Source: Silurus meridionalis (Eukaryota; Chordata; Actinopteri; Siluriformes; Siluridae). From it: a stretch of 64,000 nucleotides of DNA. The stretch spans positions 19,481,990 to 19,545,989 of the forward strand of contig NC_060892.1 in assembly GCF_014805685.1 (NCBI RefSeq). The letters run 5' to 3'. The notes under the pieces were generated by a model, which was given only the letters and a program-made list of their open reading frames with translations, was not told where the DNA came from and ran no database searches. Shown in pieces: positions 11,216-21,948 of the stretch (positions are counted from its first letter, which is position 1; each line of letters begins with the position of its first letter). The position numbers and the translations under genes were made by a program.

Positions 11216-12149
11216 GCTGTGATTTTTCCTTAAAAAAAAAACTACATTTGTCGAAACTTGATCTCTCTATGATGAGATTTAATCAGACAAGACAAAATGT
11301 CATGTCAATTTTTTAGACCTGAGGCAAAATTGCCCTGAAAATTCTTAATTAACAAGGGGATGTCATAGAATCAATGTTTTCAATGATTTGGTATGAAGAG
11401 CATGTGCACTTTTAGAATTATGATGTATTGAAGAGCTCAAGTGACTTATTCAATAGCAAGAGCTATGCCTTACATTACTAGATATAATGTTTTTCTTTTG
11501 AATTTTGCAGGCAAGTTCAAGCATCAGCTTCTGAGTGTTGCTAAAAAATTATCATTATTTGTGTGCATTTTTGTTTAGGTTGTTAAAACAAAACTAAATA
11601 ATGCTCCAGGTGTTTGTATTGGCAACCAGCATCTCTAGTTAGCAAAATAATATCACTCCCTTTTACTATTGGAAAAGTCCACACAGAGTATTAAAATTGG
11701 TAGCATATTCTCAATCAGTTTTAGGTAGCAATGCTTTCTTGTGTTGAGCAGCTCCAAGTTGGTACAACAGTCCACTGTAAAAGTGTGAATAAATTCTCTC
11801 AACTTTCAAACAGTGAAAGTTTATTTTGCACCAAGGGATAGAATGAGAAGAGGAAGTGAATGTAGAGAAGAAAGTGCTGAAAAACATACAGTCATGAATC
11901 TGATATGCTATGTTCCCTTTCAGGAACTCGAGCTGCGTCAAAACGCTTTGGGAACGCCTCACGTTGTCCACACTCTGAATCACATGTGAAATCCAGCCAA
12001 TAGGCAAGTCGCGACATCATCAGCAGGTGACGTTGCATAAACCAGTAAGCTACAAAATGGCTGAGCAATGGTAGCGACATTAGCTTATGATTGTTCAGGT
12101 AAGCGCTTTGTGTGTTAATCTGTGGATCCATGGCTAAAAGACAAAAAAA

Positions 12150-12689
12150 CGGTAGGCCCCAGCGCGGAGACTGTGACGCGGGATGCAGGAAAGCTTATCC
12201 AGCTTGCTGGGAATGCATTACTTCTGCTTCGCATGAGATTTGTGCTCTCATGAGCACACATGAGCTTTGTGTTTGTTTGAGAGTAGAGCATGCTCAATCG
12301 GTTCTTGAGAGAGACGATTGTCTGTGCTGTATCCGTATGGCTAAACGCATACAGAGAGCACTCTTAGAGGAAAGTACATGAAGATGGATGAGTCCTCTCC
12401 AGCCACCCCCGTTGGGCCGAGCTCCTGTTCCCAGAGGAAAGCACTCGATCTGGCGTTTTATTCTCCCGGTGTGCGCGACGTGGAGATCCAGGTTTCTTCC
12501 TCCGAGGAGAGAGAAATTTTGGAAGCTAACAAGCTCACGGGCTCCTCACAGCCTGTGCTGTTAGAGGAGCTCCTGGAGGTAATGACGCGAGCCGTGTCCA
12601 AGCGAGAGTTAGCAGAAGTAATGCATTCCCAGCAAGCTGGATGAGCTTTCCTGCATCCCGCGTCACAGTCTCCACGCTGAGGCCTACCG
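12150..12689. repeat. 79-bp inverted repeat within DIRS copy B
   Basis: Bases 12150-12228 are the reverse complement, with a few mismatches, of 12611-12689 in the gag region. Key shared words are CCAGCTTGCTGGGAATGC and GGGATGCAGGAAAGCT. The inverted copy replaces leader sequence that copy A has at the same place. Confidence 0.9.
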
Positions 12690-12904
12690 CTTTTTTTCCT
12701 GACCTGCACACCAAGGTGTCCAGATCCTGCGAGACTCCATATGTGGCCCGTGCCTTTTCCCCGCAAAGTTCGATGTACACGGACATAGTTGGGTTTAAAG
12801 AGTGCGTCTATGAGGAGGTGCAGAGGGTCGAAGAGAAGCTAGCTGGCTATCTCTCCCCAGGTGCTGCATTGCTCCGGCTCCGGTATTGCCTACTAGGCCA
12901 TTGA
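12378..12904 (+). pseudogene. DIRS gag-like protein remnant (copy B)
   Basis: The first piece starts at an ATG at 12384 or just upstream and reads DESSPATPVGPSSCSQ, VRDVEIQVSSSEEREILEA and LEELLEVMTRAVSKREL, stopping at 12642. The second piece, in another frame from about 12690, reads FFPDLHTKVSRSCETPY, SSMYTDIVGFKECVYEEV and EKLAGYLSPGAAL and then loses frame near 12880. Compared with copy A this one keeps the N-terminal serine/proline segment but has lost about 18 bases after KREL. It is non-functional. Confidence 0.7.
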
Positions 12905-13134
12905 AAGCTACTTCGGCCTTAGTAGGTAAGGCTTACTGGCAGTAGGCTAGGCCTTCCCACTAGCCAGGCTATGATTTTCCTTAAAAAACCACATTTGTCG
13001 AAACTTGATCTCTCTATAATTAGATTTAATCAGACAAGACAAAATGTCATGTCAATTTTTTAGACCTGAGGCAAAATTGCCCTGAAAAAAAATCTTAATT
13101 AACAAGGGGATGTCATAGAATCAATGTTTTCAAT

Positions 13135-13198
13135 GATTTGGTATGAAGAGCATGCGCACTTTCAGAATTAAAAGTGCGCATGCTCTTCATACCAAATC
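13135..13198. repeat. Perfect 28-bp hairpin
   Basis: The arm 13135-13162 (GATTTGGTATGAAGAGCATG and so on) is exactly complementary to 13171-13198. An 8-base loop, CAGAATTA, separates them. The left arm is the natural end of tandem copy B; the right arm is an inverted duplicate of it. Confidence 0.97.
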
Positions 13199-13378
13199 AA
13201 ATGCACGGCCCGCCACTGATATATACATGTATATATCAGTGTATAAAATAAATACTATTTTACTAAAGCAAGAAACCCATTTAAGACAACTCCAAACCTC
13301 TACAATACCACTGGAACTGTGCCACCTAGCTAGCTTCGGGGTTGGGTGACCTCTCTTCACCATCTCGTTCTATTTTAC
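13199..13378. mobile_element. hAT-like element fragments
   Basis: Bases 13199-13218 read, on the minus strand, CAGTGGCGGGCCGTGCATTT, the terminus of the element at 62820-63766. Bases 13327-13378 (around AGCTAGCTTCGGGGTTGGG) match internal sequence of that element near 63168. The order suggests a rearranged or deleted copy. Confidence 0.6.
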
Positions 13379-13385
13379 AGATATA

Positions 13386-13431
13386 TATTAATCTATCTAT
13401 CGATCTATCGATCTATCGATCTATCTATCTA

Positions 13432-13521
<90 letters not shown>
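13386..13521. repeat. Compound (ATCT)n(CT)n(AT)n microsatellite
   Basis: ATCT/ATCG units to about 13434, a CT run to about 13488, then an AT run. Confidence 0.95.
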
Positions 13522-13524
<3 letters not shown>

Positions 13525-14149
13525 AAAACTCAAGCAGAAAGTAAGGTAACAATCATATATTTTTCTGATACAAAATCTATTTGCCAGTTATGAGCAATGT
13601 AAGAGCACAGTCAAGTATGAAATTCATAATCAACCCTTTTCTGTGTTTTAGTCTTACCAGAGTCACTCTGACAGAGAAGCAAATAAATGACAATTAGCTG
13701 GGTATGTTTGCCTGAATGGTCGTGTACTGTATTAATAGCTAGTAAACACGAAATGGACTGGCTCAATACATAATTGTGTGTGTCATTATTTACCTCTGTC
13801 CCATGTTGGCAGTTGTATTTTGGACAGTCATATATCAGGTAGACACATAATAAATGTACAAAATAAACCTAACCTCCTGAGATGTGGACAACGTTGCTGT
13901 GTGCATTTCTCATCTGTGCTTGCTATTTGCAATAAGAACCACCCCACAACTATTAAACTTAAACAATGTATTCTATCACAATTTCTGGGAAAAAAAAGTC
14001 ATGCCATATTTTAAATCTCTATCATACCAGAGTCCAAAGTTTTACCTCTGTTTCTGCACTTTGGTAGTGGGTAGTGGTAGGATTAAGTCTCATATGTTAT
14101 CCCAATATTTGTTAATTATTTCTAGGTTCTCTAGTTTCAAATGCATATA
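13522..14149. other. No gene seen
   Basis: No recognised feature. Overlapping open frames at 13778-14183 show no protein-like pattern. Confidence 0.4.
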
Positions 14150-14211
14150 CAGTGGGGGAAATAATTATTTGATCCCCTGCTGATCTTGTACAATGAAATA
14201 AATATAAATAA

Positions 14212-14251
14212 ATAAATAAATAAATATATATATATATATGAATATATATAA

Positions 14252-14300
<49 letters not shown>

Positions 14301-14336
14301 TATATCCTAAATCCTTAAAATGAATTATTTTTAAGG

Positions 14337-14412
<76 letters not shown>
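14212..14412. repeat. TA/TAAA microsatellites in the fold-back Tc1
   Basis: TAAA units at 14205-14225 pass into interrupted TA runs, with a 45-base AAGGATTT-containing gap at 14297-14338 that is itself weakly palindromic (CCTTAAAA and TTTTTAAGG). Confidence 0.9.
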
Positions 14413-14413
<1 letters not shown>

Positions 14414-14539
14414 CTTAAAAAGAAAGTTTATGAACTTATTATTAACTTTTATTCAAGTGAAATAAATATTTGATAAAATTTTCAAGAATTTTGACTCCCA
14501 CAGACCCCAATTAATCCTGTCCCTTTTAGAAAATTACTC

Positions 14540-14824
14540 CTAATATGAAGTCAAGTCAAAAAGCTTTTATTGTCATTTTAACCATATATAGCTGACGCAG
14601 TCACTGACACAGTGAAATGAAACAATGTTTCTCCTGAACCCTGGTGCTACATAATACAACAATCACAGAAAACACATGGCTAAGGTTTGTAAGTGTCCTC
14701 GCCACATAAAATGCATCATGTGTGTGCAACCTGGTGCAAACAGTGCAAAGACAATACAGGACAGTGCAAAACAAAGAGAACACAAGACAGTATAAGACAA
14801 ATACACAGAACACAAAATATCAAC
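14540..14824 (-). mobile_element. LINE 3'-end insertion
   Basis: Read on the minus strand, this ends ATGACAATAAAAGCTTTTTG followed by ACTTGACTTC, the short repeated tail typical of L2-type LINE 3' ends. AATAT on both sides may be a target duplication. Related tails occur at 44777 and, as a shorter match, near 21863. No coding sequence is included, so clade assignment is tentative. Confidence 0.55.
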
Positions 14825-14984
14825 TCGTTATGTGTATAAAATACACCAGAATCAACCTCTTCCATTTAAACCTCTCCACCACCATGGAAAATACCAAAGT
14901 CAAAAGACGTCAGGGACAAGATTGTAGAACAGCACAAGGCTTAAAAGGGCTACAAGACCATCAGATTGTTGGCCTATGTTTTTG

Positions 14985-15653
14985 GTTATTGTCATGCTGG
15001 AAGATTCATCCACAACCCATCTTCAGTGTTCTGGCTGAGGCCAGAAGGCTCTCATCCAAGATTCTACAGTGCATGTTGGTGAAATCTTCCTGTACCCTCA
15101 GCAGAGAAACAGCCCCAAAAGCAAAATGTTTCCTCCTCCATGTTTGACAGTGGGATGGTGTTCTTAGAGTCATATTTAGCATTACTCTGCCTCCAAACAT
15201 GTTAAGTCGAGTTGATGCGAAAGAACTAAATTTTTGTCTTATCTGACCACATCACATTCTCTGAAGCCTTCTCTAAATCATTTAGGTGTTCCGAGACAGG
15301 CCTGTTTATGTGCATTCTTAAGCAGAAGGACCTTGGTGTGTTACCAATGGTTTTCCAAGTGACTGTGGTTCCAGCTCCCTTAAGATCATTAACAAGCTCC
15401 TTCTGTGTAATTCGGGTCTGATTTCTCACCTTTCTCAGAATCATCCTTACCTCATGGGGGAGATTTTACATGGAGCTCCAGAGTGAGGGCGATTGACTTA
15501 TCTTGTATTTCTTCCATTTTCGATTATTATCGCACTAACAGTGGTCTTTTTCTTACCAAGCTTTTAGCTGATGGTCTTGTAGCCCATTCCAGCCTTGTGC
15601 AGGTCTACAATCTTGTCCCTGACATCCTTTGACAGTTCTTTGGTCTTGCCTAT
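14985..15653 (-). pseudogene. Tc1-like transposase, 5' two-thirds
   Basis: DDE transposases of this family are about 340 residues long, with a paired helix-turn-helix DNA-binding domain and a D,D34E catalytic core. The minus strand from 15653 carries the N-terminal segment, then [20 protein letters not shown] near 15444, [20 protein letters not shown] near 15226 and a segment with SLLASARTLKMGCG near 15010. The first catalytic Asp survives in WSD, though the next residue is Lys, and a second HDN motif sits just before the break near 14985. The start codon is ATA rather than ATG (15651-15653). The third catalytic residue is lost at the fold-back junction. Confidence 0.7.
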
Positions 15654-16005
15654 GGTGGTGAAGAGGTTTGAATGGAAGAGGTTGATTCTGTGATGGGTGA
15701 CTTTTATACACATAATGAGTTAATATTAGTTTGAGTATGAGTTATTTTTTAAAGGGACAGGACTAATTTGGATGTGTGTGAGTCATAATTCGTACTGGTA
15801 GGTAGGGGATCAAATACTTATTTGACTCAATTAAATACAAAATAATTTATATATAATATTCATTTATTATTTCCTGCATTTTTTAATATTCTTTATCTTT
15901 CTGTTAAAATAAACCTACCATAGATTTTATTTTTTATTTGTATTTCTTTGTAAGCGGGTAAATTCACAAAATTAACAGAAGAACAAATAATTATTTCCTT
16001 CACTG

Positions 16006-17227
16006 TAGGTCGGATTGTCTACTTTAAAGTTCCTCTAGATGTGAATGAGTGTGAAAATGTGTGTGCATGGTGAACTGTAGTATGTATTCCCACCTCACAG
16101 CACATGATAATTCTGTAGGAAATACTAATTGTGGTTACCGAAGATGAATAACTGAATAAATCAAATGCTTTAAATTCTAGGATTTGTAGTTTCAGGTAAT
16201 TTATTTTGCTGTTCTTTCTACATTTTGTCAATTTAGATTCTTTATATTAAGACCCTCTGTATTTGGGGTGTTGGGGGGGCAACTTTAGCATAAGCCATAA
16301 GTATCTGCTAATAAAACAAGGACCTCAAGAAAGAAATTCATCATACTAGCTTTTTTTTAACCAGAGGTGTATTGTATGTTCTGAATTTTGTTAGAAGTTT
16401 GTTTGAAATTGCATTGCATGGCCCCAGCATACATTTGTCTAACAGATTTAAACAGTACTAGAAGTTCACCCATCAACCTATTAAAAAATAAATATTCAAA
16501 CTTAAACAAGTACATCAATAGCATCAACTAGGTCAACAGCTGGTCATGGCCATCTCCTTTTTTGACTGTTCAATTCATAAAAACCTGAACAAATTGAGAA
16601 TGTGGTCTACTCAGGTTGTCACCCAGAGAAATGTAGAGACAAGTAAATCTTAACATTTCTTTTTACAATGGCAAATCAAGACACTTTATAAAAGCCTGTC
16701 TATCCCAGTCCTTAAGGAGCAGGCAATAACAATACATCTTACAAGACTACTCAGGCCTGTCCTTTCTTCTCTTCACAAGGGTGAAAATTCCATGTTAAAC
16801 CTTCACTGAAATAGTCAGTGATCATTCTATGAACTGTCACTTACTGTGAATGGGAATAGCAATGCACCAGCAGACAATCTCTGTCTACATTATCAGGATG
16901 TGGAAAAGAATGACAAGGGTCTTTGATGCACTGCTTAATGTGGGTTTAATACCATCACTGTTAGGGAACACCACTGTATCCTTTTAATACTTATATCCTC
17001 ACAGTCTTGGAAACAGTTTTTATAGGAACTAAACAATTTTATAGCAGACTTGCATACTGAACATGTATAGAACACGTATGGCGTAGAATGGTGAGAAGCC
17101 CTTTTTAATGCTTCCAGTATGAAACATAATTAATCTGAAATCCCCTTTGTGCTTGAAATACATTTTTAGTATTCAAGTTATTTAAACACATACTGTAGAT
17201 GCATAGTAAGTCCAAGTAGCCTTATCT
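16006..17227. other. No gene seen
   Basis: No recognised element or exon. The part from about 16540 to 16960 is less AT-rich and non-repetitive. Confidence 0.4.
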
Positions 17228-17263
17228 TATGAAATTTTATTTTATTTTATTATAATTATTATA

Positions 17264-17311
<48 letters not shown>
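17228..17311. repeat. (ATT)n microsatellite
   Basis: TTTTA units followed by about twenty ATT units. Confidence 0.95.
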
Positions 17312-17535
17312 ACCATCACATGTCAATGTTATACTGTATGTTCATACTGGTGCCCAGTTTGTTTACTGTATTATTTTTTCTATAATTTAGTTGATTAAAG
17401 TAGTTGTCTGTGTTTATTGAATTATTTTACACTGTCACTTTATTACTTATTATTGTCTGAAATAATGATATACTGTCTGAAGTCTCATGGTGTCCTATGT
17501 TAATTGCAGCACTGTGCTTTCCAACAAATAGTATA

Positions 17536-17729
17536 CAGGGTTATTCAAAAAATTAACCAATATTTTATTAAGGAAAAGTAATACAAAATTCATGCCAAGT
17601 CACAAGTATTATACTCACAATCAACTTAGACAATTCCTCTTTCAAATGGTCACTGACTCATTCCATGATGATGCTTGATAACTGAAGCAATGCATCATGA
17701 TTTTGGTTCATTATTTTTGAATAACCCTG
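17536..17729. mobile_element. 194-bp mariner-like MITE
   Basis: The left end reads CAGGGTTATTCAAAAAATTA; the right end, complemented, CAGGGTTATTCAAAAATAAT. TA flanks both sides (17534-17535 and 17730-17731). It is too short to encode a protein. The termini match in about 23 of the first 26 positions. Confidence 0.85.
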
Positions 17730-18180
17730 TATAATTGCTATTGTTCAAGTTAATCTGTTTATGATGCAACAAATACAATAAATCATACTTGAAAAAATGT
17801 ATATTAAGAAACCACCAACCCTGAGCTCAAGGAAACCTTACAGACAGCATAGACAGCAATTCGAACCTGATACTCTGATTTCGATGTCTTTCTGTCTGTT
17901 ATTTTAGTTTTAACCATGTTTTATATGCTTTTATTATTAATAATGTTTGGTCTTAAACTATTGCTGCTTTTTTTTTTTTTTACATAGTCTTGCTCAGTTT
18001 TGTACATTTTTACTACGATTTTTATCTGACCTCTGTCCCCATGCTGAGATACATGGGACTACACTTTCCATCAGCCACTACAACTTACTGAGCCATGTGA
18101 TTATGTACCTGCTTCATGTTCACTGTAATAAGCATGTGTTTAAGTCTCACCTCGCACCTCACGGTTCATCTCACAATGGA
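17730..18180. other. No gene seen
   Basis: No recognised feature. A T-run lies at about 17969-17980. Confidence 0.4.
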
Positions 18181-18784
18181 CATCTATGGGTGTCTTTTAC
18201 ATGATAGCCTCAAACTACCACTGTTTTATTTTTAATGCTTCCCAGATTTGTGTTTTGGGACTTTTATTTTTAAACTTTTCAAGTAATAGAGTGTTTGTAC
18301 TGGACATATTCAATATTAGAATGACTTGGCCTTATGAGGTAGAACATATTGTACCTTAGTGCCAATAATAACAGGCTATTATTCATAGATGGGAAAGAAT
18401 ATTGTGCTTACTAAAAATCAGTGTGCAGTTCTCAGAGAAGGACTGAGTACTTAGTGAACTCCCTACCTTCACTGTGTTCTCAAAGGAGTGATTTAAAGGG
18501 CACTGTTCCGGTTAGCACCTAGCATCCGCAGTTTGCATCCAAGATTGATCTTCAGAACTAGCTTTCGTGAGTGAGGATGAAATGGCATTTTTAGAAATGT
18601 GTATTAGATAGACAGCTATATAAGCAAGCTTTTATCCTTACATGCTTCAATAAACTGCTGTGATTAAGGATTTTTTTGTACTATTGATTTAATACATAAA
18701 ATATTCATTTAAAGTGTTTCCTAATTGAATTTGTAACCTGCAAATATGCTATGTGAGAGAAGTTAAAAATCTCCTGAAACTAAT

Positions 18785-18880
18785 GTAAAGTAAAATCATT
18801 GCATTCGGTACACATAAGCCTTGTACCAAAGAATTATTGTATAAATAAGTGTATCGTTATACCCCTATTAGAAATTTACA
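18785..18880. mobile_element. Possible hAT-type terminus fragment
   Basis: Words GCATTCGGTACACATAAG, CCTTGTACC and GTGTATCGTTATACCCCTAT recur, diverged, at 23640-23735. The GTATCGTTA.ACCCCT end resembles termini I recall from fish hAT elements. Confidence 0.4.
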
Positions 18881-18954
18881 GCCTACTGCTTTTGGTAGTC
18901 AGCAGCAGATTTGAATGGGCCCCTCTTATGTAGCTCACCACCTTACAATTATGC

Positions 18955-19075
18955 ATTATGCATTTTGAGATGCTTTTCTGCTAATCACAGTTGTAAAAAA
19001 TGGTTTTTATATAGTCTGTAAACATCCTGTCAGCTTTCATCATCTTCTTCTAATCTTTATCAACAAAAAAGATGT
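18955..19075 (-). mobile_element. Tc1 5' fragment (same family as 4056)
   Basis: TGCATTTTGAGATGCTTTTC, then TGCTAATCACAGTTGT and CCTGTCAGCTTTCAT, keep the order seen in the minus-strand 5' part of this transposase gene. No terminus remains. Confidence 0.5.
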
Positions 19076-19176
19076 TAAAAAAACTCCTGGTTTGTGAACA
19101 TGAACATCTATGGTTGTCTTTTACATGATAGCCTCAAACTACCACTGATTTATTTGTAATGCTTTCCAGATTTGTA

Positions 19177-19835
19177 CTTTAAACCTCTAAAACCTGAACC
19201 TTTGTGTCCTCACAGCTATGCCATGAGACTCAAAATAAGGGTTTCTGTAAATTAAACTCAAATCCTTTATATATGTATAAACTGATAAATCCTTAAAATG
19301 TTTAATATTATATAATCTTCAGAATTTGGTGTATCTGTCTTGCACAATACTTTTTCAGTAATGCATTATGTCTCCTATTCTGTGGTACCCAGTTAAAGTC
19401 CTTCTGCCCCATTGGGACACAGTCACATCTGCAGAACAGACCTCGTACTGCAACTTGGGCTGACAGCAATACCAGAGAGAATGAACACAGCCAAATCTGC
19501 CTCAGGTTGAAGAATCGACATGGCACTTTGCCTTGTGTGATTAAATCTCCTTCATGGACTTTGACACATTCCCAGCAGGAGAAAAAGTGTTTAAGGTATT
19601 AATGAGTTGACCTCCCTCCCACATAGCTCACTAAATTCTGTTCCACTGCAAGAGAGATACCAGAAAAGATATACATACAAGATTGAGCATGTGTCTTCTG
19701 TTTAAAACAAACAAGCAAAGCAAAACAGACATAAAAAAACCCACAACCTCTACCTAAAGTCGACATGGCTGCAATAAAAATGTCAGCATCTTTGTAAACT
19801 TTTTTGTATAACCACCAGTCTAACAGCTCAATATA
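19177..19835. other. No gene seen
   Basis: No recognised feature. Two minus-strand open frames, 72 and 129 codons, have no recognisable content; the second overlaps transposon sequence. Confidence 0.4.
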
Positions 19836-19915
19836 CACTATATGGACAAAAGTATGGGGACCCCTGATTTTTCCAGAGATATGTGATTCTTCTCCAAACC
19901 ACAAGTTGGAGAATA
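19836..19915. mobile_element. MITE remnant, 'ACACTATATGG' family
   Basis: The terminus CACTATATGGACAAAAGTAT follows a TA at 19834-19835. A second block (GTGATTCTTCTCCAAACCAC) belongs to the interior of the same family. Everything else has been deleted, and a LINE fragment follows directly. Confidence 0.65.
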
Positions 19916-20200
19916 TATGGGTAGCATCACTTCCTGGTTCGGGAACAGCACAAGGCAGGACAGGCGAGCCCTCCAGAGGGTGGTGCATTCAGCTGAACGT
20001 ACCATCCACACCAAGCTCCCTAACCTGCAGGACATCTACAGCACGCAGACCAGAGCCAGGAAGACTGTGAAGGACCTCAGCCATCCCAATAATGAACTCT
20101 TTTCTTTGTTGTGTTCAGGGAAACACTTCCGCTCCACACTGCCCTTATACTCTGTATGTATGCATATGTGACAAATAAAATTATATTTGATTTAATTTGA
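19916..20200 (+). mobile_element. L2/CR1-type LINE 3' fragment
   Basis: It encodes the C-terminal tail of a LINE reverse-transcriptase protein. The pieces are GSITSWFGNSTRQDRRALQR, VVHSAERTIHTKLPNLQDIY and SLLCSGKHFRSTLP, from about 19917 to 20150. A 3' end follows reading GTGACAAATAAAATTATATT and then TGATTTAATTTGA, typical of L2-like tails. The fragment is severely 5'-truncated, as is normal for LINE insertions, and has no catalytic domain. The exact clade is from memory. Confidence 0.7.
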
Positions 20201-20542
20201 TATACATTTGTTTTAATTAAAGTCCACTTAAAAGCTTTTACTTGGCCTAATATGTCAAAAGCTATCTAAGTGTAATTATTGTGAAATTATGTGCTTATCA
20301 TTTCTGACTAATATTACAGGAAAGAGCTTTTACAAAACATTCTTCTCTGTCTAATGACATGTTCATTTCATAAATTTTATAACAACTGCAAGCCCTTTCA
20401 AGCACAAAAAGGATAAAATGGGAAAAGAAAGTGGATTAACTTCTAGTTCCGGAGGCACTAGAAGTGATAGGTTATCAGGCATGGGATTCATGCACCATTC
20501 TATATAGGTTTTCAACTCATATAAGAAGTCACATAAATTTCA

Positions 20543-20578
<36 letters not shown>

Positions 20579-20929
20579 CATAGCAATTAATTATTTTTAA
20601 AATCAGCTTAACAGAAATAGATCTATTCCAGATATCAATTTTTAAGGTTTAAAAAATATCCCTAAATTGGAAACCAGAGGTTACAGTGGTTTCAGAAAAG
20701 CTCTGAATTCTGAATTTTTTTTTATTATCCCCCTTCACATCAAACATGGCATGCCAACTTGTGCAAAGTGAGAGAACTCAACGCTAGAGCATGTCTGCAT
20801 TTCTTTCAGTTTTATGTGCCAAGTAAATTTGTTTTCATTGTCACATGCTTGTTTTCATTCATGCTATGTCTCCACACCATCTTGTCATTGGACCCTGTGC
20901 TAACATGTTGTCTCGTTCTCTGCTGTCAA
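20201..20929. other. No gene seen
   Basis: Contains an (ATT)n run at 20544-20577. An 82-codon open frame at 20759-21007 is hydrophobic-looking but has no supporting features. Confidence 0.4.
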
Positions 20930-21182
20930 CTGCAAAGTATTTTGTTTAGTTATATGCCAAATTCCAAGCCTTTGTTTCAATTCCCTGATTTTCATGTCTT
21001 GGTTTGATTCCTCGTTTTTGTCTTTGTCACAGTCTAGTTCACGTTGTTTACCTGATCCATTCCTGGTTCATTTTTATTCACTTGGATTTTGCTTGATATT
21101 TGCCTGTTTTTAGATATTAATATTAAATAAACCATTTATTTTTATGCATTTGCATCCACCTGGCCTCATTATACAAGACACT
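20930..21182 (+). mobile_element. Possible solo LTR end
   Basis: A T/C-rich stretch of short words (CATGTCTTGG, CTCGTTTTTGTC, GTTCACGTTG) leads to AAATAAACCATTTAT and TGCATTTGCATCC. That layout resembles the 3' part of fish Gypsy-type LTRs. Neither edge is defined. Confidence 0.25.
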
Positions 21183-21538
21183 TAGAAGGAACCAGACTCA
21201 AAGTGGAACCCATTCTCATTTGGGTGACATTTCTCTCTTTATTCTGTTTTATTTTTAGATATTAGTGTTGTAACAGTACATAAAATTCATGGTTGGGTAT
21301 GTAGAATTGCTTGTTGTTTTTAACACATTTATTATTATTTACATTTTTGATGATGAACATTTGAACAGTTTAAATTTTTAAACAATTTTAAATTAAATAC
21401 CTGCTTGGGTATAAATTATAATATTTAATATAAAAAATTTAATATATAAAATTATTGCAATACACTTTATTATATTAATTAAATTTAATAATCAAATTGA
21501 TTAAATACAACTTAATAAATAAGACAAAAAAGTTAAAA

Positions 21539-21540
<2 letters not shown>

Positions 21541-21620
<80 letters not shown>
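21541..21620. repeat. (TA)n microsatellite
   Basis: A perfect TA run of about 78 bases, then a short GT run. Confidence 0.97.
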
Positions 21621-21628
<8 letters not shown>

Positions 21629-21809
21629 TTTACATTTAATAATTCATTTTCTAAAGATACGTTCTACTTAACTGTTCTGCTTATTTCGGCACACTTTTCA
21701 ACAACAAATTTCTTCATTGCTTCCATCCTTTATTCATTTACTTCCTCGATATGTGAAATTGTCACGATTTTCTCCTTTTAAGACAAATTCTTGAAGCGGG
21801 ACATAAAAG

Positions 21810-21848
21810 AAAACACAGGGCTACTAGTCCTTAGCCCTGTGTTTTTTT
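21810..21848. repeat. Hairpin: ACACAGGGCT / AGCCCTGTGT
   Basis: The stem AAAACACAGGGCT pairs exactly with AGCCCTGTGTTTT across a 10-base loop, followed by a T-run. In a prokaryote this would read as a terminator. Here it is an unexplained small palindrome. Confidence 0.8.
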
Positions 21849-21948
21849 TATTGTTGTTTTTGTAGCACCAGGGTTCAGGAGGAACCACAGTGACACTGCA
21901 CTAACTCTAGTTTCTTTTTTTTTTTTACCCATGGCATTGTTGTGTATA

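Larger units (their letters stand above)
9771..11414. repeat. Tandem duplication, copy A
   Basis: The sequence starting GAATTATGATGTAT at 9771 restarts at 11415, a period of 1644 bases. Copy A contains flanking DNA (9771-10265), a DIRS 5' terminus and gag (10266-11215) and a tail ending near AAGAGCATGTGCAC. The two copies are similar but not identical. Copy A lacks part of gag present in copy B, so they have been separate for some time. Confidence 0.9.
11912..12955 (+). mobile_element. DIRS-type retrotransposon 5' part (copy B)
   Basis: Terminus and leader match copy A (GTTCCCTTTCAGGAACTCG at about 11912). The gag-like remnant follows, and no polymerase or recombinase is present. The leader contains a 79-base inverted copy of this element's own gag sequence. 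Confidence 0.75.
11415..13168. repeat. Tandem duplication, copy B
   Basis: The second copy of the 1.65-kb unit repeats the flanking DNA, the DIRS 5' terminus and gag. Relative to copy A it has gained an internal inverted piece (12150-12228) and retains more of gag. It ends in a perfect hairpin (13135-13198) that joins it to a hAT-like terminus. Confidence 0.9.
14150..16005 (-). mobile_element. Fold-back Tc1-like element, 1.86 kb
   Basis: TA flanks the element at 14148-14149 and 16006-16007. The left end reads CAGTGGGGGAAATAATTATT and the right end, on the minus strand, CAGTGAAGGAAATAATTATT. Both halves derive from the 5' side. Sequence at about 14440-14540 and 14826-14980 is an inverted copy of about 15590-15850, including TTATGTGTATAAAA and CAGAATCAACCTCTTCC. 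The 3' third of the transposase gene, with the final catalytic glutamate, is absent. Two TA microsatellites (14221-14296, 14339-14411) and a LINE tail (14540-14824) are inserted in the left arm. Confidence 0.8.
18181..19176. repeat. Direct repeat pair of unknown type
   Basis: A unit of about 74 bases at 18181-18254 recurs in the same orientation at 19104-19176. Shared words include GTCTTTTACATGATAGCCTC and AAACTACCACTG. The DNA between the copies contains an hAT-like scrap and a Tc1 scrap. I do not recognise the unit; it could mark the ends of a degraded element. Confidence 0.75.

Noticed and set aside
21810..21848. Bacterial-type intrinsic terminator
   Set aside because: The hairpin and T-run fit by shape, but the window is vertebrate and no bacterial gene is near.
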